Source of the DNA: Patescibacteria group bacterium
GTDB lineage: Bacteria; Patescibacteriota; Microgenomatia; UBA1406; GWC2-37-13
Length of the DNA stretch: 64,000 nt
Assembly (NCBI GenBank): GCA_025057905.1
Contig: JANWUX010000003.1
Location: 1-64,000 of the forward strand
Reading direction: 5' to 3'
Part shown: positions 29,302 through 38,486 of the stretch, in pieces
How positions within the stretch are numbered: the first letter of the stretch is position 1
Layout: every line of letters starts with the position of its first letter
Notes under the pieces: generated by a model
Told to the model about the DNA's origin: nothing
Seen by the model: the letters and a program-made list of their open reading frames with translations, nothing else
Databases searched by the model: none
Program-made: the position numbers and the translations under genes

Positions 29302-30426
29302 ATGTTAGAGAAAATTTTAGATCTGAGCAAGAAATTAATTTCATATCCCTCAGTTACCTCAAATTACCAAGCCTTAAAATCGGTCCTAGAAGAGGCCCTG
29401 AAACCTTTAAAAGAAGAGGGACTAACCATTGAGTCTTTCGAAAGAAATCAAAAACCATCAGTATTAATCTATCAAGGAAATAAAAGACCAAAAAGATTTC
29501 GTCTGATTTTTAATGGCCATCTTGATGTTGTTTCAGGAAAAGAGTCTCAGTATAGACCTTTTGAAAAGCAAGGTCGACTTTACGGTAGAGGAGCAATTGA
29601 TATGAAAAGTGCTTGCGCGGTCTTGATACTTGTTTTCAAAAATGTTGTTAAAAAGATTAACTATCCTCTAGCTCTCCAGCTTGTTACCGATGAAGAAACA
29701 GGTGGTTTTAACGGGACAAAATACCAGATAGAAAAAGGTGTGAGAGCTGATTTTGTTATCGCTGGGGAACCCACTGATTTTGGCATAAATAACAAAGCTA
29801 AAGGAATAATTTGGATGAAAGTGAAAACTAAGGGGATATCAGCTCATGGTGCCTATCCTTGGAATGGCGAAAATGCCCTATTGAAAGCTCAAAAAATAAT
29901 TGAAAAAATCTATCGTGTTTATCCTCTACCTAAAAAAGAATCTTGGCAAACAACTTTTAATCTGGCAAGAATTGAAACCCCAAATCTCACTTTTAACAAA
30001 GTTCCCGCTGAAGCAACAATTTTTTTTGATATTCGTTACATTCCTGAAGAGTTTAAGAACAAATCTTTTAAAATTGGAAAAAAAACTTTTGAGAAAAAAA
30101 TTAAAAAGATAATTGGCGCCGACGAGGAAAAAGAAATTATTCTCTTTGAACCTCCACAGTTTACTGAAGAAAAAAATTCATTTATTCTTAACCTAAAAAA
30201 ATCAATAAAAAATATCCTTAAAAAAAACTCAAAAATTATTATAAAACATGGTGGTTCCGACATTCGCCATTTTAATCAAGTCAGCTGTCCAGGAATAACT
30301 TTTGGACCAATTGGAGGAGGTCTTCACTCAGACGAAGAGTGGATTGATATTAAAAGTCTGGAGTACTATTACAAAATACTAGAAGATTATGTTTTTAGAT
30401 TAAAGAGCGAGTCGGTTGAAACTTGA
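29302..30426 (+). CDS. M20 family metallopeptidase (ArgE/DapE-like)
   Basis: LIFNGHLDVVSG, GRGAIDMKSACAV, LVTDEETGGFNGTK, FVIAGEPTDF, KHGGSDIRHFNQ. Confidence 0.9.
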   Translation: MLEKILDLSKKLISYPSVTSNYQALKSVLEEALKPLKEEGLTIESFERNQKPSVLIYQGNKRPKRFRLIFNGHLDVVSGKESQYRPFEKQGRLYGRGAIDMKSACAVLILVFKNVVKKINYPLALQLVTDEETGGFNGTKYQIEKGVRADFVIAGEPTDFGINNKAKGIIWMKVKTKGISAHGAYPWNGENALLKAQKIIEKIYRVYPLPKKESWQTTFNLARIETPNLTFNKVPAEATIFFDIRYIPEEFKNKSFKIGKKTFEKKIKKIIGADEEKEIILFEPPQFTEEKNSFILNLKKSIKNILKKNSKIIIKHGGSDIRHFNQVSCPGITFGPIGGGLHSDEEWIDIKSLEYYYKILEDYVFRLKSESVET

Positions 30427-30584
30427 TTTTTTAAAAATTTTTAAGTAGAATTAAATTATGGAATTAAAAAATCTTCACATTAAAAGACTTCTACGGCCTA
30501 AATCAAGGCGACATTAAAGCTAATTTCTCTTTTAATCTTTTTTATTCCTGTTTTGATTATTAGAAATTTAAAAGGATTTTAGAT

Positions 30585-31292
30585 ATGGAAGGATATAGAT
30601 ACTCTGAGTTGAGAGAAGATGATGAAAGCAATCCTCTACCCTCAAGCATTGGGAAATATCACCTCTATTGGTTTAAAGCTGAACAATTAGAAAAAGCCTA
30701 TAAAGGAAATCCATCGTTGATTGAATATTTTTTAGAATATTTAGCACAAACAGTAAACAAGGATAGCCATATGCTACAAGTTAACCTCGGTGGTTTAATT
30801 GAATCAGTGATGAACAATCAAGCGGTCATGTTTCTTTTTTCTGATAAATTCACTGATAAGAAAGATAAGAAAGAAGGTCTTTCGATCGAAAATCTAAAAC
30901 TTGGGGGGTTTGCAAGACTTTTTCCTTGGCAAAAAGAACAAGAAGATAGAGATAAAGTCATTGCCTGGGAGATAGGAACAGTTTTTGTAACTCCGGAATT
31001 GAGAGGCAATCATCTGGCAGAATGCATGATTGAGGCTTTAATTAATCACATGATGAATCAAATAGGTATGACTAGAAGAAAGCCAATTTTTTTTGCTGTT
31101 GTTACTGAAGATAATGAAGCATCAAAAAAGTTATTTAGCAGACTAGTCAAGAATGGAGAATGGAGAGAAGAAATACCAACAGAAGAACAGACACAAGGAT
31201 TTACCGTCTATTTAGTAGGAGAAGAGGGAAATTATGTCAATGTCTTTGAAGGATGGGGAATACCCTCTCGCCTCTATTTTTATAACAGATGA
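30585..31292 (+). CDS. GNAT-like N-acetyltransferase
   Basis: GTVFVTPELRGNHLAECMIEALINHMMNQ...FFAVVTEDNEASKKLFSRL. Confidence 0.65.
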   Translation: MEGYRYSELREDDESNPLPSSIGKYHLYWFKAEQLEKAYKGNPSLIEYFLEYLAQTVNKDSHMLQVNLGGLIESVMNNQAVMFLFSDKFTDKKDKKEGLSIENLKLGGFARLFPWQKEQEDRDKVIAWEIGTVFVTPELRGNHLAECMIEALINHMMNQIGMTRRKPIFFAVVTEDNEASKKLFSRLVKNGEWREEIPTEEQTQGFTVYLVGEEGNYVNVFEGWGIPSRLYFYNR

Positions 31293-32353
31293 AAAATAGT
31301 TCCCTATTGAAACTCTTTTTAGAACTTATCAAAATTGACAGCGTCTCTGGGGAGGAACAAGAGATAAGAAATTTTATTATTTCCTTGCTAAAAAAGAAAA
31401 AGCTCACCTACAAAATTGATACAGTGGGTAATCTCTTCATTGAAAAAAAAGGCTCTGGCAAGCCAATTATGCTCTGTGGCCATCTGGACACAGTTGAGCC
31501 AGGCAGAGGAGTCAAGCCGGTGGTTGAAGATAAAATCATCAAATCAGACGGAAAAACAATCTTAGGCGCTGATAATAAAGCATTTGTTAGCGTTTTGGTT
31601 GATATCTTAGTTAACGAACAAATTGATCGTTACTTAGAAATTATTCTGTCGGTAAAAGAAGAAACAGGTGGCGGGCTCGATTTTTTTCCTTTTTCTTGGC
31701 TAAGATCAAAACAAGGAATTATCTTCGACAATGCCAATCCCATTGGCGGAATTGTTCTTCGATCGCCAGAGATCACTAACTTCTCTCTGGAATTTCTTGG
31801 AAAAGCCTCCCATGTCGCCACACCAGAAAAAGGCATCAACAGCCTTTTGCCGGCAGTCGAGTTTCTTGGAAAAATAAAAAAACATCTAACAAATACCAAC
31901 AAAAAGATTAGTGTCAATATTGGTCTTGTTCATTCGGGAACAGCCATCAACACCATCCCCGAAAAAACAGTTATCAAGGGTGAGATTCGCTCCTATGACC
32001 AAAGAAAATTTAACTTTTCAAAAACCCTTATTAAAGAAATTTTTTTTCAGGCAAAAAAAGTTTTCAAAGGAGAAGCTCTTTTAACCTTCGATGGCTATTG
32101 TCCTGGCTACCATCACCAAAAAAACGATCCTTTCATAAAAAAAATTGCTTCGGTTATCAAAAAAAATCAACTGACACCCTACTATCTCAAAAGATCAGGA
32201 ATAAGCGATGGTAATATTCTAAACTCCCATCAAATCAAAACCGTAGTTCTCTCTGATGGCGTGATCAACCCTCATACTCGAAAAGAGAAGATCAAGATCG
32301 CTGACCTTTTTCTAATAAAAAAACTTGTTTTGGATTTTGCCACCCAGATTTAA
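31289..32353 (+). CDS. M20-type metallopeptidase (peptidase T-like)
   Basis: MLCGHLDTVEPGRGVKPVVEDKIIKSDGKTILGADNKA, SVKEETGGG, NIGLVHSGTAINTIPEKTVIKGEIRS. Confidence 0.88.
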   Translation: MKNSSLLKLFLELIKIDSVSGEEQEIRNFIISLLKKKKLTYKIDTVGNLFIEKKGSGKPIMLCGHLDTVEPGRGVKPVVEDKIIKSDGKTILGADNKAFVSVLVDILVNEQIDRYLEIILSVKEETGGGLDFFPFSWLRSKQGIIFDNANPIGGIVLRSPEITNFSLEFLGKASHVATPEKGINSLLPAVEFLGKIKKHLTNTNKKISVNIGLVHSGTAINTIPEKTVIKGEIRSYDQRKFNFSKTLIKEIFFQAKKVFKGEALLTFDGYCPGYHHQKNDPFIKKIASVIKKNQLTPYYLKRSGISDGNILNSHQIKTVVLSDGVINPHTRKEKIKIADLFLIKKLVLDFATQI

Positions 32354-33058
32354 AAATCAATTAACTTCTTTGCAGCCATACTCAAATAATCATTTTTCCC
32401 AACAATAAGATGACCTATGACCCTAATCCCGATTATTCTGCCAGCTTCAATGAGTCTTCTGGTCACTAAGATATCCTCTTTTGAAGGCTCCAAAACTTCA
32501 GAAGGGTGATTATGGGCTAAGATTATCTGGACCGAGTGATTTCTGATAGCCATCTCAATGACCTCTCGGGGATGAAGGAGATTTTGAGTCAAAGTCCCCC
32601 GACTGACCTCCTCAACACTGATGATTTCGTTGTAATTTATCAAGCAAACAACGAAGAGATGCTCTTTGTGGTAATTAACAAGCTTTCTTCTTATCTGGAA
32701 GTAAATGTTTTGGGGAGTGATAAACTTTTTTCGGCTCTGATCTTGGCTCTGGATTTTTCGGCAGCTTCATCAAGATTTTTTAGCCGCCTAGCTATCTCAA
32801 TGCAAGCCTTTACCTGACAAGCCTTGGCGAAACCAATCCCCTTAATTTTTCTTAACTCTTCAAATGAGGCTTCCTGAATTCGGTTAAGGGTTTTGAAGTG
32901 GCCAAGCAAACGCTGAGAAAGCTCAATGACTGAAGCCCCTCTTACGCCTCGATCAAAAACCAAAGCCAATAATTCAGTCAAAGATAGAGCCTCTGGCCCA
33001 AACGCGCCAGTCTCTCTCTAGGTCGCTCCTCTTGGGGAAAAGATGAAAGAAAACTCAT
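32350..33058 (-). pseudogene. radC: RadC (frameshifted)
   Basis: MSFLSSFPQEERPRERLAR / GPEALSLTELLALVFDRGVRGASVIELSQRLL / LINYNEIISVEEVSRGTLTQNLLHPREVIEMAIRNHSVQIILAHNHPSEVLEPS in three frames; breaks near the N-terminus and at CCCCAAAA (~32710). Confidence 0.85.
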
Positions 33059-33144
33059 CAGTCAATCATTTAAAGTCAAAGAAGTAATTTCAACAGAATA
33101 TGACCAACAAAGGGGTATATTTAAAGGCTCTGGAGAAAAATCCG

Positions 33145-33218
33145 TGGACCCGAGGGGACTCGAACCCCTGACCTCTTGACTGCCAGCCAAGCGTTCTTAC
33201 CAACTGAACTACGGGCCC
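33145..33218 (-). tRNA. tRNA-Ala(GGC)
   Basis: GGGCCCG/CGGGTCC acceptor with G3:U70, anticodon loop CTGGCAG. Confidence 0.95.
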
Positions 33219-33341
33219 TAATCTATAAATTATACCCCGAAGACAGGATCAATCACAAAAAAAACTAATCGTTAGTAATGAAGGTATCTTTGTTTAAGAA
33301 GATTAGACTCCCGAAGACTTCTCAATCTCTTAGCCAACCAC

Positions 33342-34265
33342 TCAACCGGAGTCAACTAACCGCGGCCCTGGTCGACTAAAAAAGACCCTACCATCAGCGA
33401 TAAACACCGCTCGGTTATTGATCGCTGGCAAACTTGACCAACCTGGCTTTGCCTCCAAGAAACGAATCTCGGCAACAGTCCGGCAAATATCAAAACCGCA
33501 ACAAGAAATAACAATCGCCTCCGGCTGACAGCGAAGGACCTCGCCCCAGTCAAGACGTCGAGAAGGAGAACCGGGAAAACTATAACCGTCAATACCACCT
33601 GCCATTCTTATTAACTCTGGCGTCCAGTGACCACTAGAAAAAAGAGGATTAATCCATTCAAAAAAACTCATCCGAATTGGCTGGTGAAGTTTAGTTTTTT
33701 CATTGAGGCTTCTAATTCACTGTTTTAAGTTTCTTTATCAGAGCTTTTGTCCGTTTTGGCTGGACTAAGACTTGACCTATAGTATAAAAACTTTTGATCA
33801 CCTCGGTGAGTGTCTTTGGCTGAAGGCTAAATATCTTTGTTTCTCGACTAACATTTTTATGGCCGCCTCAATTGAGGAGTAAGATTAGAGCACAGAGATG
33901 AAACAAACTTTGAGTAGTGATTAAGTCAGGACTAAGTTTTTTAGAAGGTGAAGATCAAGGCAAAATAGCCGTTATTTGCTTGCTAGTGTTTGAGAAACTA
34001 CTCTATCGATCTGATCGCTAGACAAGCCAAAGGGATTAGATTTTGAGTTATCACTGGGCGATCTAAAATCTCTGGTGGATAGTCACACTCGTGGCTTCGG
34101 GCTACTAAAAATCTCGCCAAGCCAAAAGAGAAGACAATCTCACAATGTCGCTGGGAAGAAACGAGTTAATCTTCATCTAGATAATTCTAGAGTCTTTGTC
34201 TTAGGTAGATTAAGTCTGATTTTAGTATCGCCAAGTAAGCAAGGAAGGAAAATTAACCGTGAATA
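33342..34265 (-). pseudogene. BtuF-like periplasmic (cobalamin/Fe) binding protein, decayed
   Basis: INSFLPSDIVRLSSLLAW, ECDYPPEILDRPVIT, LDLHLLKNLSPDLITTQSLFHLCAL, EWINPLFSSGHWTPELIRMAGG...VISCCGFDICRT...FFSRPGPRLVD in several frames. Confidence 0.8.
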
Positions 34266-34280
34266 AAATTTAACCCTCTG

Positions 34281-35141
34281 TCAAAGCTCCCCCAAGGCCT
34301 CTTTTCTTGTCGTTTCTTCTTTTATTAGATTAAAAAATCTTTCTGTTGAAGAGAGTCGCCGATGACCAACGATTTTAGCAATATAGTCAATCGAGGCACC
34401 GTTTTTAAGCTGATGAGCAATGAAGGTATTTCTTAGGTCATTAACAGTTGCGTTTTCTATGCCCACCTCCCTAAAACACCGACTGATTATCTGCCTTATG
34501 TTTCTTACTAAAAGGGGCTTGCCGGTTCGAGTAACAAAAAGATGATCATCTTTTGATGGCGGTCTAATCTTCAGATACTCTTCAATTGCCTTTTTAGCTG
34601 AGTCGGTAAGAGGTACTTCCCTTTCTAAGTTTTTTCCATAGGCAGAAATTTTAAGGGTTTTTTCGCCAATATCTTTAAGTCTTAGATTAGCTAGTTCGCC
34701 AATCTTCATTCCCGTCTGAAGAAGTATCTCCACCAAAGCAAAAGTTCGCGGATCTTCTTTAGCAACATCTCGAAGGGCCCGATACTCCATTTTTGAGAAT
34801 ACACGTGGCGGTGTTAACTGATATTTTGGATGAGAAACATCAAGCGAGGGGTTATAATCAATAAGTCCCTCATTCTTTAAAAACCGAAAGAAAGTTCGAA
34901 TTGAGTTTAACTTCCTGGAAGCTGATTTTTTAGTGTATTTTTCAGAAAGAAGTTTGTTGATGAACTCGGTGATATTTTCCTTTTTTACTTCTCGAATATC
35001 GGTAATTTCTTTGCTAGTTAAAAAGCCACTGAACTGTTCCAGGTCTTTTTTGTAGGCAATGATGGTGTAGGTTGATTTTTTTTGAAACTCTAAGTGCTTG
35101 ACGAATTTCTCAACTAAACTTGGCAAAATATAGCCTTCCAT
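34281..35141 (-). CDS. Xer-like tyrosine recombinase, probably catalytically inactive
   Basis: Overall XerC/D architecture (SAM-like N-terminus; ILLQTGMKIGELANLRLKDI; ...GHRRLSSTERFFNL) with substitutions at conserved catalytic positions. Confidence 0.85.
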   Translation of the reverse strand: MEGYILPSLVEKFVKHLEFQKKSTYTIIAYKKDLEQFSGFLTSKEITDIREVKKENITEFINKLLSEKYTKKSASRKLNSIRTFFRFLKNEGLIDYNPSLDVSHPKYQLTPPRVFSKMEYRALRDVAKEDPRTFALVEILLQTGMKIGELANLRLKDIGEKTLKISAYGKNLEREVPLTDSAKKAIEEYLKIRPPSKDDHLFVTRTGKPLLVRNIRQIISRCFREVGIENATVNDLRNTFIAHQLKNGASIDYIAKIVGHRRLSSTERFFNLIKEETTRKEALGEL

Positions 35142-35144
35142 ACT

Positions 35145-35243
35145 AACCTATAATATCATATTATGAACAAAAAAACAAGTCAAGGTTGCTTGACAACCAG
35201 TGTCTATTTGTTTATTATTTGTGGATAAGTTATCCACAAGATA
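35145..35243. promoter_or_regulatory. Putative oriC / dnaA promoter with two inverted DnaA boxes
   Basis: TTGTGGATAA-G-TTATCCACAA (35219-35239): two perfect TTATCCACA boxes head-to-head directly upstream of dnaA; TTGACA upstream. Confidence 0.75.
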
Positions 35244-36590
35244 ATGACCTCACCTCTCTTGTCTTTTTGGACAGACCTTCTCAGCAAGCTTGAAACTCGC
35301 TTTTTTAACAAAAAATCAGTTTTGTTCTCGATCCTAAAACAAACTAAACTCATTGAATTAAAAGAAGACCAGCTGATCATTGGGTGCAATGGTATTGGTG
35401 TCAAAAAATTCCTTGAGGCAAAAACAAAGGAAATTGAAGAAAAAATCTCTCTTGTTCTAAAAAAAAAGCTTCAAATAGAGTTTATCATTATCACTTCCCC
35501 AAAAAAAACCGCTGTCGGTGTTCCTCTTCTCTCTTTTGAACCGCCTTTAGAAGATATCTTTCTTCGGGCCGGCCTGAACAAAAAGTTTAGTTTTGACAAC
35601 TTTGCCGTCTCCTCGACGAACCAAGTTGCCTATGCTGCCGCTCAAGCAGTTGTCAACAATCTTGGCTCAGCTTATAATCCTCTATTTTTGTATGGTGGCG
35701 TTGGTGTTGGCAAAACCCACCTAGCTCAGGCCATCGGCAGACAAATTCTTGAAAGGGATAGAAAGAAAAAAGTTTTTTTTTGCCCAGGGGAACAGTTTAT
35801 CAACGAATTAATTGAGTCGATTCGGGAAAAAACAACTCAAAAGTTTAGAAAGAAATATCGTTCTCTTGATCTTCTTATTGTTGATGACATTCAATTTCTT
35901 GCTGGCAAAGTTCATGTTCAAGAAGAGTTTTTTCATACCTTTAACTCAATTATCTCTGCTGGTGGTCAGATTGTTCTCACCTCCGACAAACCGCCGGCTC
36001 TTATTAAAAATCTTGAAGATCGACTAAAATCCCGGTTTTCCGGAGGATTAATCATCGACATTCAACCACCTGACTTTGAGCTAAGATCGGCCATTCTCCT
36101 TATTAAGGCTCGGGAAAAAGGAATAAATTTAGATATCGAGGCTTCAAAAATTATTGCCGAAAGAATTAAAGACACACGAGCCCTGGAGGGGACCCTTCTT
36201 TCAATCTATGCCAAGATTCTTGGCAAGAAAGAGGTAATTGATCTTGAGGCGGTTGAGGAGTTTTTTTCTTCAATCACTGACCAGGAGAAACAAAAAAAAG
36301 ATACCCCTTCGCAAATAATCAAAGCTGTTGCCAATTACTATAATCTCAAAGTCTCTCAATTGAAAGGCCCTCAACGGAAAGAAAATCTGGCTTTGGCTAG
36401 GCAGGTGGCGATGTACCTTCTGAGAAAAAGACTCGGTCTGAAACTAATTGAGGTTGCCTTTGAGCTTAAAAGAAAGGATCATACCACTGTTCTTCATGCC
36501 GAAGAAAAAATCACTAAAATGATCATGAAAAATCCTGGGTTCAAGAAAGAGATCGATGAAATAATCAATTCTCTTGAGTCATTAACTTAA
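35244..36590 (+). CDS. dnaA: Chromosomal replication initiator DnaA
   Basis: NPLFLYGGVGVGKTHLAQAIG, LDLLIVDDIQFLAGK, LVLTSDKPP-type motif, C-terminal RKDHTTVLHAEEKI. Confidence 0.97.
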   Translation: MTSPLLSFWTDLLSKLETRFFNKKSVLFSILKQTKLIELKEDQLIIGCNGIGVKKFLEAKTKEIEEKISLVLKKKLQIEFIIITSPKKTAVGVPLLSFEPPLEDIFLRAGLNKKFSFDNFAVSSTNQVAYAAAQAVVNNLGSAYNPLFLYGGVGVGKTHLAQAIGRQILERDRKKKVFFCPGEQFINELIESIREKTTQKFRKKYRSLDLLIVDDIQFLAGKVHVQEEFFHTFNSIISAGGQIVLTSDKPPALIKNLEDRLKSRFSGGLIIDIQPPDFELRSAILLIKAREKGINLDIEASKIIAERIKDTRALEGTLLSIYAKILGKKEVIDLEAVEEFFSSITDQEKQKKDTPSQIIKAVANYYNLKVSQLKGPQRKENLALARQVAMYLLRKRLGLKLIEVAFELKRKDHTTVLHAEEKITKMIMKNPGFKKEIDEIINSLESLT

Positions 36591-36701
36591 TATCAACAGA
36601 GTTTCCACAGTTAATGTTGGCTTTTTTCTTTGTCTTGAAAATCTTCGGTGATTCTTATACACTAATACACAATCTCTAATATTACTATTAATAAGAACAA
36701 A

Positions 36702-37805
36702 ATGATCGTTAATAAGGAAGTTTTTTTAGAGAAACTCGCTTGTGCTTCCAGGTTTATCTCTCAAAGGTTTTCAGCCAACGTTCCTCTTCAAGGAGTTTAT
36801 CTCAAAAAACAAAAAAACAAGCTTTTTTTCTATTCAACAAACCTCAGTTTTTACTTTAAATCAGAGATCTCAGTAAAAACGAGCGATAAAGAGAAAGATT
36901 TTTCTCTGGTGATTGACTCGAAAAAAATCACCGAGTTTTTATCTCTTCTTCCTTCTCAGGAAATCGAAGTTTTTCTTCAGGAAAAAAGTCTGGCTATATA
37001 CTCCAAGAGCCATCAAGGAGAGTTTTCAATGACGCAAACTGATGACTTCCCGACTATAAAAATTGATCAATATCTAGAAAAGAAAAAAATAGACCTAAAA
37101 AAACTATCAGAGATCTCCCCTCTAATTTACTTTGCGGCTTCAACTGACGAATCTCGGCCGATTCTAACCGGGATTCACTTTGACACACTTGATGAAGTGA
37201 CTAATTTGGTGGCCACTGACGGCTTTCGATTGTCGCTTTATGCTCTTGAGGAGAGACTGCCTTTTTCTTCAGTCGTTATCCCCGCTTTTTTCATTAATGA
37301 AATCATAAGAATCGGCAAAAACTTGAAAGATATTGATCTTTACTTTAATGATAAGGAAAAAATTTTTACTTTTGTTCTTGATGAGACTGAAATATCAACA
37401 AGAGTCATAGAGGGAGATTATCCCCCCTACGAGAGAGTTATCCCGAAAGAAAAAACTACTGAGGTTGTTGTCGAGCGAGAGGATTTGTTAAGGAACATTA
37501 AACTTGCCTCAATTTTTGCCCGAGATTTCTCTAATGTGGTTTTGCTTGAAATAGAAAAAAATCTCATAAGAGTTACGCCGAAGACAAGCGATCAAACAAA
37601 AAGTGTCGGCACCCTTGAGGCAAGAGTTGAAGGTGAGGCAATTAAGATTGCTTTTAATTCAAAATTCTTGATCGATTTTCTTAATCGAGCCTCTTCAGAA
37701 GAGATAAAGATTGAGTTATTAAGGTCAGACTCACCAACTGTCTTTAAAATGGTTGGTAATGATCGCTTTCTTCACATTATTATGCCGGTAAGGGTTCAAG
37801 ACTAA
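36702..37805 (+). CDS. dnaN: DNA polymerase III sliding clamp beta
   Basis: Position after dnaA; FAASTDESRPILTGIHFD, LVATDGFRLSL, GDYPPYERVIP, C-terminal HIIMPVRV. Confidence 0.95.
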   Translation: MIVNKEVFLEKLACASRFISQRFSANVPLQGVYLKKQKNKLFFYSTNLSFYFKSEISVKTSDKEKDFSLVIDSKKITEFLSLLPSQEIEVFLQEKSLAIYSKSHQGEFSMTQTDDFPTIKIDQYLEKKKIDLKKLSEISPLIYFAASTDESRPILTGIHFDTLDEVTNLVATDGFRLSLYALEERLPFSSVVIPAFFINEIIRIGKNLKDIDLYFNDKEKIFTFVLDETEISTRVIEGDYPPYERVIPKEKTTEVVVEREDLLRNIKLASIFARDFSNVVLLEIEKNLIRVTPKTSDQTKSVGTLEARVEGEAIKIAFNSKFLIDFLNRASSEEIKIELLRSDSPTVFKMVGNDRFLHIIMPVRVQD

Positions 37806-37814
37806 GGATAAATA

Positions 37815-38486
37815 ATGGAGATTTTTGTTCTTGATACGAATATCTTTTTTAACTTCCAACCAGGGATAGGTCTTGGCCAAAACACCAGCGAGCTTTTAGA
37901 GAAACTTGTTTTGATGATCAAACCTTTAAAAAGCAATCGATTGGCAAGTTTTTATATGACACCAAAAATTATTGATGAGTTTTTAAGCTTCTTTAAGGAC
38001 AAAGACGATCAAAAAGCCAAAGACTTTCTTTCCTTGACCGAGGTGGAGTCACCTGATTTAGGGAAGATGTTAGTTAATGGGTTTGTTCTTGAGCGAATTT
38101 TTGAGGAGGTAAGGCAGCGAGCTTATCGAGGATTAAACATCGCTGAAGAAGAGATCGTCGCTGTAGCTAAAGAATTTCAGGAGAAAAAGATAGATAATCA
38201 GAAAGATTTTCAAATAGCTATCGGCAAATTTATTAGAAATTTTCGGGATAGATACCGAAAAACCACTCGTCAGGGTTTTATTGACAGTTTGGCTGATTTT
38301 GAGGCAGTTGCTCTGGCTAAGCAAAAAGAGGGTTTTTTGGTTTCAACCGACGAAGGTGTTATTAAGTGGGCCCGGATTTTTGGGGTGAAAGAGATGCTTC
38401 CTTCAGTTTTTTCAAAACGTCTTGAGTGGCTTCTTCAGTCTCATCTGGGACAAGCTGGGAGAGAAAACCAATCAACTTTTCAGTAA
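37815..38486 (+). CDS. HARP-like PIN-domain protein ('RNA ligase partner'; minimal protein-only RNase P family)
   Basis: FVLDTNIFFN, FYMTPKIIDEF, VESPDLGKMLVNGFVLERIFEEVRQRAYRGLNIAEEEIV, FRDRYRKTTRQGFIDSLADFEAVALAKQKEGFLVSTDEGVIKWA. Confidence 0.8.
   Translation: MEIFVLDTNIFFNFQPGIGLGQNTSELLEKLVLMIKPLKSNRLASFYMTPKIIDEFLSFFKDKDDQKAKDFLSLTEVESPDLGKMLVNGFVLERIFEEVRQRAYRGLNIAEEEIVAVAKEFQEKKIDNQKDFQIAIGKFIRNFRDRYRKTTRQGFIDSLADFEAVALAKQKEGFLVSTDEGVIKWARIFGVKEMLPSVFSKRLEWLLQSHLGQAGRENQSTFQ

Noticed and set aside
32700-32720. Programmed -1 frameshift in radC at CCCCAAAA
   Set aside because: The A-site codon would re-pair poorly (AAA to CAA) and a second frame break exists upstream, so decay or indel error is more likely
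33342-33671. Stand-alone 109-aa protein
   Set aside because: It is only the C-terminal part of a decayed BtuF-like gene whose N-terminal motifs occur upstream in other frames
34281-35141. Active phage/ICE integrase next to tRNA-Ala
   Set aside because: Catalytic residues are substituted, the position is tied to dnaA and no element genes or att repeats were seen
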